Made by a program: the position numbers and the translations under genes. This document shows, in pieces, positions 1 to 5,434 of a stretch of DNA of 6,981 nt. The stretch lies in the NCBI GenBank assembly GCA_003532195.1, contig DOFA01000143.1, forward strand, positions 696 to 7,676. The letters are read 5' to 3'. The DNA is from Clostridiales bacterium (lineage in GTDB: Bacteria > Bacillota > Clostridia > Saccharofermentanales > UBA5734). The notes beneath the pieces are model-generated. The model was given only the letters and a program-made list of their open reading frames with translations, was not told where the DNA came from and searched no databases. Positions within the stretch are counted from its first letter, which is position 1. Every line of letters begins with the position of its first letter.

Positions 1-642
1 CGCGGGAAGACGGCCATCGACCTGCCATTCGGCAAAAATCTGGCCGGCGCTTTCTATCAGCCCCGGGCGGTGATCATGGATCCCGGACTGCTGCGCTCCT
101 TGTCCCGCGGCCAGATGGCCGACGGCATGGCGGAAGTGATCAAATACGGCCTGATCCGCGATTTGGCGCTGCTGGAGCAGGTTGAGAAAAAGACCTATGA
201 CCTGGAATGGATTCTCGAGCGCTGCGTGCGGATCAAGACAGCTGTCGTTTCACTGGATGAAAAGGACAGCGGCGAGCGGATGCTCCTGAATTTCGGCCAT
301 ACCCTTGGTCATGCCCTGGAGAAGGCAACAGGATTTCAGACCTATACCCACGGCGAAGCTGTGGCCGTCGGCATGGCCGCCGCGGCCGCCATCGGCGAAA
401 GGCTGGGCCTGTCGGCCGCCGGGACCGCGGATCGCGTGCGCCGGCTGCTGGCCGATTATCAATTGCCGGTCAGCGCGCCGCTGTCTGCCGACGAACTGCT
501 GGACGCAGTCCGCAGCGACAAAAAACGCCTGGCCGGCCGGATTTATTATGTGTTGCTGCGCCAGCCAGGCGAGGCCTTCCTGCTGCCCATGGAAATGGAT
601 AAGCTGGACCAGGCTGTGCACGAGGTCTGGAACCATGTCTGA
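1..642 (+). CDS. aroB: 3-dehydroquinate synthase, C-terminal part (5' end outside window)
   Basis: AroB converts DAHP to 3-dehydroquinate, the second step of the cytoplasmic shikimate pathway, using NAD+ and a divalent metal, usually zinc. The reading frame is open from base 1; 213 residues are visible. Full-length enzymes are about 350-365 residues, so roughly 145 N-terminal residues, including the NAD-binding Rossmann part, are missing. Visible motifs in order are GKTAIDLPFGKN and GAFYQP (visible residues 2-21), AEVIKYG (44-50), LNFGHTLGHA (96-105) and HGEAVAVGM (117-125), followed by a DKK segment. The expected metal ligands are present: Glu45, His100 and His117, the two His being 17 apart as in E. 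coli AroB. An internal ATG at base 76 lies within conserved sequence and is not the true start. The stop overlaps aroA by 8 bp. The assignment is firm; only the truncation limits it. Confidence 0.97.
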   Translation, partial: RGKTAIDLPFGKNLAGAFYQPRAVIMDPGLLRSLSRGQMADGMAEVIKYGLIRDLALLEQVEKKTYDLEWILERCVRIKTAVVSLDEKDSGERMLLNFGHTLGHALEKATGFQTYTHGEAVAVGMAAAAAIGERLGLSAAGTADRVRRLLADYQLPVSAPLSADELLDAVRSDKKRLAGRIYYVLLRQPGEAFLLPMEMDKLDQAVHEVWNHV

Positions 643-1876
643 CCTGATGATCCGACCGGGACTTTTACGCGGTACAGTGACGCCGCCGCCGTCGAAAAGC
701 GACGCCCACCGCGCCCTGATCGCCGCCAGCCTGGCCGGCCGCCCGGATCTGGTCGGCGGCTTGCCGCTGGAATCGTCCGAGGATATTCAAGCTACCCGGC
801 GCTGCCTGGCCGCCCTGGCGAAGGGGACGATCCAATTGGATTGCGGTGAGTCAGGTACGACGCTTCGGCTGCTGATACCGGTCATCGCGGCTCTGGGCGC
901 CGCGCGTCAGACGCCGGTCATCCTGGCTGGGAGCGGCAGGCTGCCATTACGGCCGCTGGCCGATTACCTGGCGATTTTAACCGGGCATGGCGTCCAGCTG
1001 GAATTTCCGCCGGGCGCTTCGCTGCCGCTGCGCCTGTCCGGCCAGCTGACCGGGGGATTGTTCGAAGTTCCCGGCCATATCAGCTCCCAGTATGTGTCGG
1101 GCTTGCTGCTGGCACTGCCCTTGCTGGAGGAAGACTCGGTTATCCGCCTGACATCGCCGTTGGAATCGGCACCTTACGTGGACATGACCTTGCGCACCCT
1201 GAAGACTTTTGGCATTGCCGTCGAAAAGACTAGCAGCGGTTATCGCGTGCCGGGCGGCCAGCATTATCGCCCGACCGCTTATCAGGTTGAAAAAGACTAT
1301 TCCCAGGCTGCCTTCTGGCTGACTGCCGCTTATGCCGGAAGCCCGCTGACGGTTACCGGCCTGAACCCGGAATCTGTCCAGGGCGACCGGGTGATCCTGC
1401 AGCTCCTGGACGATTTTCGACAGGGTCGGGCGGTTTATGAGATCGACGCCGCGCAAATTCCCGATCTGGTGCCGGCCTTGGCTGTTGCCGCCGCCCTGGC
1501 CGCCGGCGACACCCGGTTTGTCCGCGCCGGACGATTGCGCCTGAAAGAAAGCGATCGCCTGCAGGCGACGCAGCAGGCGCTCCAGGCTATCGGCGCGGAT
1601 ATCGTCCAGACCGACGACGGCCTGCTGGTCCGGGGCAGCGGGAAAAGCGGCGCCGCCGGCTGCCTGGCCGGCGGAACAGCTGATTCCTGGGCTGACCATC
1701 GGATCGCCATGGCCTTGGCCATCGCCGCCCTTTCCACCAGAAACGGCGTCCTTTTGCGGCGGGCTGAAGCGGTCAACAAATCTTACCCGGATTTTTTTAC
1801 AGAATTTAGCCGTTTGGGAGGTGACATCGATGGGATCCTGCTGGGGACAAAACCTGAAGCTCAGCCTGTTCGGTGA
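635..1876 (+). CDS. aroA: 3-phosphoshikimate 1-carboxyvinyltransferase (EPSP synthase)
   Basis: AroA transfers the enolpyruvyl group of PEP to shikimate 3-phosphate, giving EPSP (sixth shikimate step, cytoplasm). The protein has 413 residues, slightly short of the usual 420-435. Family motifs are complete: PPPSKSDAHRA (17-27, Lys21/Ser22/Arg26), CGESGTTLR (70-78), GSGRLPLRP (99-107), HISSQYVSG (148-156), ESAPYVDMTL (177-186), VEKDYSQAA (218-226), PDLVPALA (276-283, catalytic Asp277), LKESDRL (303-309), WADHRIAM (352-359) and NKSYPDFF (381-388). The CGESGTTLR form replaces the LGNAGTAMRP of E. coli and, from memory, is common in Clostridia. The ATG at 635 is chosen because GAGG lies 9 nt upstream and the N terminus then matches the family; a second ATG at 647 is possible. 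The last 15 or so residues form a tail beyond the usual LGG ending and are encoded inside the overlap with aroC. The same frame runs open upstream from base 305, but that stretch is aroB in another frame. Confidence 0.97.
   Translation: MSDLMIRPGLLRGTVTPPPSKSDAHRALIAASLAGRPDLVGGLPLESSEDIQATRRCLAALAKGTIQLDCGESGTTLRLLIPVIAALGAARQTPVILAGSGRLPLRPLADYLAILTGHGVQLEFPPGASLPLRLSGQLTGGLFEVPGHISSQYVSGLLLALPLLEEDSVIRLTSPLESAPYVDMTLRTLKTFGIAVEKTSSGYRVPGGQHYRPTAYQVEKDYSQAAFWLTAAYAGSPLTVTGLNPESVQGDRVILQLLDDFRQGRAVYEIDAAQIPDLVPALAVAAALAAGDTRFVRAGRLRLKESDRLQATQQALQAIGADIVQTDDGLLVRGSGKSGAAGCLAGGTADSWADHRIAMALAIAALSTRNGVLLRRAEAVNKSYPDFFTEFSRLGGDIDGILLGTKPEAQPVR
1816..1823 (+). promoter_or_regulatory. Ribosome binding site of aroC, inside aroA
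   Basis: GGGAGGTG ends 6 nt before the ATG at 1830, an ideal Shine-Dalgarno placement. This decides the aroC start: the in-frame GTG at 1821 lies within the ribosome binding site itself and has no good site of its own. In the aroA frame the same bases are the codons of Leu394-Gly395-Gly396, a conserved element near the AroA C terminus. Confidence 0.85.
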
Positions 1877-2948
1877 ATCACACGGACCGGGGATCGGCGT
1901 CGTGATCGACGGACTGCCCCCGGGGATGGAACTGGATTTTGAGGCGGTCCGCCGATATGCCCTGCGCCGCGCGCCGGGGCGGACGCCCTGGTCGACGCCC
2001 CGCAAAGAGGCGGACGAAGCGGAAATCCTGTCCGGCGTCTATGCCGGCCGATTGACCGGGACTCCGCTGGCAGCCCTGATCCGCAATACGGATACCCGAT
2101 CCGGCGACTACCGGGACCTGCAGGTCCGTCCCCGGCCCGGACATGCCGACCTGACAGGGCGGGAGCGCTATCGGGGCTTCGCGGATCCGCGCGGCGGCGG
2201 CCATTTCTCCGGCCGGCTGACCGCGCCGCTGACCTTTGCCGGCGCCATCTGCAGCCAGATCCTGCAAACCCGGGGAATCCGGATTGCCGGCCACATCCTG
2301 GAAATAGCCGGTATCCGCGACTTGCCTTTTAATCCGGCTCAGCCGGATCCGGATCAGCTGGCCGCCCTGGCAGACAAGCCCTTGGCCGTGCTGGACGATG
2401 CTGCCGGCCAGGCGATGGCGGCAGCCGTCGAGGCTGCCCGTTTAGCTGCCGATTCGGTTGGCGGCATTGTTGAAGCGATGATCCTGGGCTTGCCGGCCGG
2501 TTTGGGCGATCCGATTTTCGAGGGCCTGGAATCGCGTCTGGGCAGCTTGATCCTTAGTATCCCGGCGGTCCGGGGCGTGGAATTCGGAGCGGGTTTTGCC
2601 GCCGCCGGCATGCGTGGATCAGAACACAACGATGTTCCGGTCATCAGGAACCAGGCCGTCAGTTATCGCACCAATTACAGCGGCGGCGTCTTAGGTGGCA
2701 TCAGTACCGGCATGCCGCTGGTCTTCCGGGCCGCTTTCAAGCCGACGCCTTCGATCGGCCAGGAACAGCAGACCGTCAACCTGGAGACGATGCAGGAAGA
2801 TCGCCTGACCGTCCACGGCCGGCATGACCCTTGCATTGTTCCGCGGGCTGTGCCGGTGGTCGAAGCGGCCGCGGCGGTTTTCGCTCTCGACCTGATGCTG
2901 GGTTCCGGCCTGTTTACGGCCGGGGGAAGGGAGAGCTGCCATGAGTGA
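1830..2948 (+). CDS. aroC: Chorismate synthase
   Basis: AroC performs the 1,4-anti elimination of phosphate from EPSP to make chorismate, the last common aromatic precursor; the family requires reduced FMN. The protein has 372 residues, normal for the family (about 350-400). Visible signatures are GESHGPGIGVVIDGLPPG (15-32), the RRAPGR element (46-51) with a following Arg/Lys-rich stretch, SGVYAGRLTGTP (68-79), NTDTRSGDY (86-94), RPGHADLTG (102-110), DPRGGGHFSGRLTAPL (119-134) and, near the C terminus, HGRHDPCIVPRAVPVVEA. His18 (GESHG) and His105 (PGHAD) match the two invariant catalytic histidines. The GGGHFSGR form replaces the GGGRSSAR of enterobacteria and points to the clostridial type. 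The start at 1830 is set by a strong Shine-Dalgarno. The gene begins 47 bp before aroA ends, and its stop overlaps the aroQ start (ATGAGTGA), suggesting translational coupling on both sides. Confidence 0.97.
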   Translation: MGSCWGQNLKLSLFGESHGPGIGVVIDGLPPGMELDFEAVRRYALRRAPGRTPWSTPRKEADEAEILSGVYAGRLTGTPLAALIRNTDTRSGDYRDLQVRPRPGHADLTGRERYRGFADPRGGGHFSGRLTAPLTFAGAICSQILQTRGIRIAGHILEIAGIRDLPFNPAQPDPDQLAALADKPLAVLDDAAGQAMAAAVEAARLAADSVGGIVEAMILGLPAGLGDPIFEGLESRLGSLILSIPAVRGVEFGAGFAAAGMRGSEHNDVPVIRNQAVSYRTNYSGGVLGGISTGMPLVFRAAFKPTPSIGQEQQTVNLETMQEDRLTVHGRHDPCIVPRAVPVVEAAAAVFALDLMLGSGLFTAGGRESCHE

Positions 2949-3405
2949 GCTGCCAAAAACCTCCGCCCGCCTGCTGCTGCTCAACGGGCCGAACCTGAAC
3001 ATGCTCGGGCGGCGTGATCCTAAACAATACGGCACGTTTACGCTGGCCGATGTCGAAGAGTTGACCCGCCGGACCGCGGCCGGCTTCGGCTATGGCCTGG
3101 ATTGCTTTCAGTCCAACCATGAAGGGGATCTGGTCGACCGGATCCAGGCGGCGATCGGCCAATATGCCGGAATATTGATCAATGCCGGCGCCCTGACCCA
3201 TTACAGCTACGCTTTGCGCGACGCGATCGAGCTTTGCGGTCTGCCGGTTATGGAAATCCACATCTCGGACATTTATAAACGGGAGCCGTTCCGGCACTTG
3301 TCGGTCATCCATCCCGTCTGCTGCGGCCAGGTGGTCGGGCTTGGCCTGGACAGCTACCGCCTGGGCACCGAGCAACTGTGCCAAGTGCTGAAAGGACAAT
3401 CTTGA
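2941..3405 (+). CDS. aroQ: 3-dehydroquinate dehydratase, type II
   Basis: AroQ dehydrates 3-dehydroquinate to 3-dehydroshikimate, the third shikimate step. It is the type II enzyme: small (154 residues, usual 140-160), and in the family a dodecamer acting through an enolate, unrelated to the Schiff-base type I AroD. Motifs are LLLNGPNLNMLGRRDPKQYG (12-31), which carries the flexible lid with Arg25 and the catalytic Tyr30; FQSNHEG (56-62); INAGALTHYSYALRDAI (80-96), with Asn81 and His87 for substrate binding; and the catalytic base His107 in IHISD (106-110), where many homologues have HISN or HLSN. REPFRH follows at 114-119. The ATG at 2941 is preceded by GGAAGGGAG at a suitable distance. The gene overlaps aroC by 8 bp, and its stop TGA shares one base with the pheA ATG (TGATG). 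It sits out of pathway order, after AroC, which is common in such operons. Confidence 0.97.
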   Translation: MSELPKTSARLLLLNGPNLNMLGRRDPKQYGTFTLADVEELTRRTAAGFGYGLDCFQSNHEGDLVDRIQAAIGQYAGILINAGALTHYSYALRDAIELCGLPVMEIHISDIYKREPFRHLSVIHPVCCGQVVGLGLDSYRLGTEQLCQVLKGQS

Positions 3406-4577
3406 TGGATACCCAGCCTGATTCACAACCGGGACCGGCGGCTGAATTAAACGGCTTTCGCTCGGATATCGGGGAAATTGACCGGGAACTGATCGACCTC
3501 TTTAACCGCCGCATGGCGCTTGCCCGGCGGATAGCCGAGTTCAAGGCCAGGTCGCGGACGGCGGTTTTTGATCCGCAGCGGGAAGATGAGGTCGTCAAAC
3601 AGGCGGTTACGCAGGCTTTGCCTGCCGACGCCATCCGGGTCGGGATCTTGCTGCGCAGTTTGATGCGCCTGTCCCGCGGCGCCCAGTATGATGCGATTTT
3701 AGCTGCCGCTGGCGACTTTGAACTCGGCCGGCGGATCAGGGAAGCGCCGTCAGGCCTGCCGGAACTCGGTCAGATCGTCTACCAGGGATCTGCCGGCTCC
3801 TACGCTGCCCAGGCCAGCCAACGCTTGTTTCCCGGTGTGCCGGCGATCCAGTCGGCTACCTGGGAGGAGGCCTGCCGCCTGGTGCAGGACGGCCAGGCCG
3901 ATCTGGCCGTCCTGCCCTGGGAAAACAGCACCGCCGGTACGGTCGATGCCGTCTATGATCTGCTGCTGCAGCACGATCTCCTGATCTGGCGTTCCCTGTC
4001 CCTGCCGATCCAGCATCGCCTGCTGGGAACGAATCACTGTTCCCTGGACGGGATTCATACGGTCATCTCCCATCCCCAGGCTCTGGCCCAGTGTTCCGAT
4101 CTGATCCGGCGTCAGGGCTGGAAAGTCAGGGAATCCCTGAATACGGCCTTCGCCGCCGAGACCGTCGCCCAGACCGGCGATCCCGGCCTGGCTGCCATTG
4201 CATCCGATGAAGCGGCGGCAGCGCACGGACTGGAGGTTATCCTGTCTGATATCGCCAATTCGCAGGTCAACCAGACCCGCTTTATTGCAGTCGGGAAAAC
4301 CCTCCGCGTCACCCCGGATGCCGACCGGGTCAGCCTGGTGCTGCGGCTGCCGCACCGCAGCGGGTCGCTGGCGGCCACCCTGGCCGTCTTCGGTGATTAT
4401 GGCCTGAACCTGAACAAGATCCAGTCGCGGCCGGATCTGGCCAATCCATGGACCTACTTGTTCTATCTGGATTTTGAATGCTTTGGCAGCCAGCTGCAGC
4501 CAATGCTGGCGACTTTATATCAGCTGAGCCGGGAAATGCCGCTGCTGCGTTTCCTCGGATGGTATCACGAAGAATGA
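3405..4577 (+). CDS. pheA: Bifunctional chorismate mutase / prephenate dehydratase with ACT domain (P-protein)
   Basis: PheA turns chorismate into prephenate and then phenylpyruvate, the committed route to phenylalanine. The 390 residues split into three parts. An AroQ-class chorismate mutase (about 15-100) has Arg19, Arg36, Lys47, Asp56, Arg59 and Glu60 at exactly the spacing of the E. coli active-site residues, with Gln94 a plausible match to Gln88. A prephenate dehydratase (about 122-298) has YQGSAGSYAAQ (126-136), PWENSTAGTV (171-180), SHPQALAQC (222-230), NTAFAAE (246-252) and the catalytic NQTRF (289-293). A regulatory ACT domain (about 308-385) carries variants of the phenylalanine-binding GALV and ESRP motifs: GSLA (320-323) and QSRP (340-343). 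PWENS replaces the usual PIENS. Feedback inhibition by phenylalanine is expected for the family but cannot be read from sequence. The ATG at 3405 follows AAAGGA by 8 nt; upstream in-frame GTG (3378) and TTG (3402) lie inside aroQ and are less likely. Confidence 0.96.
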   Translation: MDTQPDSQPGPAAELNGFRSDIGEIDRELIDLFNRRMALARRIAEFKARSRTAVFDPQREDEVVKQAVTQALPADAIRVGILLRSLMRLSRGAQYDAILAAAGDFELGRRIREAPSGLPELGQIVYQGSAGSYAAQASQRLFPGVPAIQSATWEEACRLVQDGQADLAVLPWENSTAGTVDAVYDLLLQHDLLIWRSLSLPIQHRLLGTNHCSLDGIHTVISHPQALAQCSDLIRRQGWKVRESLNTAFAAETVAQTGDPGLAAIASDEAAAAHGLEVILSDIANSQVNQTRFIAVGKTLRVTPDADRVSLVLRLPHRSGSLAATLAVFGDYGLNLNKIQSRPDLANPWTYLFYLDFECFGSQLQPMLATLYQLSREMPLLRFLGWYHEE

Positions 4578-4604
4578 GTACCGGGATATCTTGCTGATTT
4601 GATT

Positions 4605-4633
4605 TTGACAACTTTCGCAGTCCGTACTATGAT
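4605..4633 (+). promoter_or_regulatory. Sigma-A/sigma-70 promoter for the ABC-transporter genes
   Basis: A perfect -35 hexamer TTGACA (4605-4610) and a -10 hexamer TATGAT (4628-4633, one mismatch to TATAAT) are separated by exactly 17 bp. Transcription is predicted to start near base 4640, leaving a leader of about 48 nt before the ATG at 4688. The promoter lies in the only intergenic gap of the window, which is AT-richer than its surroundings, and it separates the transporter genes from the aro operon. The match is strong; activity is inferred. Confidence 0.8.
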
Positions 4634-4659
4634 TGCACTAGTATCTGAAACTGGTGTAA
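4633..4659. repeat. 27-bp inverted repeat over the -10/start region (candidate operator)
   Basis: The arms TTGCACTAGT (4633-4642) and ACTGGTGTAA (4650-4659) are separated by 7 bp (ATCTGAA); 8 of 10 positions are complementary in DNA. The repeat begins at the last base of the -10 hexamer and spans the predicted start site, where a dimeric repressor would block initiation. In RNA the two mismatches become G-U wobbles, so a read-through transcript from pheA could form a 10-bp stem with a 7-nt loop followed by UUUU (4660-4663). It could therefore also be a weak terminator of the aro operon. No regulator gene is visible in the window. Confidence 0.55.
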
Positions 4660-4672
4660 TTTTCGAATCGTT

Positions 4673-4677
4673 GGAGG
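4673..4677 (+). promoter_or_regulatory. Ribosome binding site of the ABC ATPase gene
   Basis: GGAGG lies 10 nt before the ATG at 4688, slightly far but usable. An in-frame TGA at 4679-4681 rules out any start further upstream, so the ATG at 4688 is the earliest possible. An ATG at 4678 is in another frame. Confidence 0.75.
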
Positions 4678-4687
4678 ATGACGGAAA

Positions 4688-5434
4688 ATGATTGTCTTGA
4701 AACAAGTCAGTAAAAGCTATAACGGTAAAATCAAGGCGGTCGACCAGATCGACCTGACCGTGGAGAATGGTGAAATATTTGGTTTCCTCGGTCCGAACGG
4801 CGCCGGCAAGACTACGACGATCAAGATGATGACCGGCATTCTGACGCCGGACCAGGGCGAAGTCCTGGTCAACGGCTATGATATTGTCAAGGAGCCGCTG
4901 GCGGCCAAACGATCCTTCGGTTTTGTCCCGGATGATCCCAATATTTTTCCGCGCCTGAAAGCCGTCGAGTATCTGCGTTTCATCGGCGATATCTATCAGG
5001 TGCCGCCGGCGGAAAGGACCGAACGCATCGGCAGCCTGACGGCGCGCTTCGGCCTGGCGGACGCCCTGGCAGACCGGATCCAGAGCTATTCCCATGGCAT
5101 GCGCCAGAAACTGATGATCGTCGGCGCCCTTCTGCACAATCCGGATGTCTGGATCCTCGATGAACCGATGACCGGCCTCGATCCCCGTTCTTCCTTCGTG
5201 CTTAAGGAAATGATGCGGGAGCATGCCGATTCCGACAAAACCGTCTTTTTTTCAACCCATGTCCTTGATGTGGCCGAAAAAGTCTGCGACCGCGTAGCGA
5301 TCATCGACCGCGGCCGCATTCTCTTCTGCGGCACGATCGAGGGCATGCGGGAGCATGTGCGGTCGAATTCCTCGCTGGAGACGATGTTTCTCGAGCTGGT
5401 GGGCGACGCTGGGAATGGGGAGGCGCAGGCATGA
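4688..5434 (+). CDS. ABC transporter ATP-binding protein
   Basis: This is the cytoplasmic nucleotide-binding subunit expected to power the membrane protein encoded next to it. The 248 residues contain a full ABC ATPase: Walker A GPNGAGKTT (35-43), signature YSHGMRQK (134-141) in place of LSGGQ, Walker B VWILDEP (154-160) with catalytic Glu159, D-loop GLDP (163-166) and H-loop His191 in STHVLD. The Q-loop region reads GFVPDDPNIF (78-87) with Asp where most ABC ATPases have Gln; from memory, acidic residues here recur in exporter-type (ABC-2-like) ATPases paired with large putative permeases. The C terminus (about 220-248) is a short extension without a recognised domain. The gene has its own promoter and operator-like repeat upstream, and its stop overlaps the permease start as ATGA. 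The substrate is unknown; the ABC ATPase call is secure, the exporter direction is inference. Confidence 0.93.
   Translation: MIVLKQVSKSYNGKIKAVDQIDLTVENGEIFGFLGPNGAGKTTTIKMMTGILTPDQGEVLVNGYDIVKEPLAAKRSFGFVPDDPNIFPRLKAVEYLRFIGDIYQVPPAERTERIGSLTARFGLADALADRIQSYSHGMRQKLMIVGALLHNPDVWILDEPMTGLDPRSSFVLKEMMREHADSDKTVFFSTHVLDVAEKVCDRVAIIDRGRILFCGTIEGMREHVRSNSSLETMFLELVGDAGNGEAQA

Noticed and set aside
305..634. Upstream extension of the aroA frame inside aroB
   Set aside because: The extra 110 residues are the aroB sequence read in another frame; the AroA family begins near the PPPSKS motif and the ATG at 635 fits the expected length.
1653..1674. Perfect 8-bp GC hairpin (CCGCCGGC, 6-nt loop, GCCGGCGG)
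   Set aside because: It is inside aroA, lacks a T-run, and reflects alternating GCC/GGC (Ala/Gly) codons, which produce many such palindromes in this GC-rich sequence.
977..2005. Long open frame on the - strand (342 codons) across aroA and aroC
   Set aside because: It lies antisense to two genes with complete family motifs, has no recognisable domain, and is the kind of open frame expected opposite high-GC coding sequence.
3750..4355. Open frame of 201 codons on the - strand within pheA
   Set aside because: It is fully antisense to the prephenate dehydratase domain, shows no family motifs, and fits the high-GC shadow pattern.
4565..5224. Open frame of 219 codons on the - strand across the intergenic gap and the ABC ATPase gene
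   Set aside because: It is antisense to the Walker motifs of the ATPase, runs through the promoter region, and has no protein-like features of its own.
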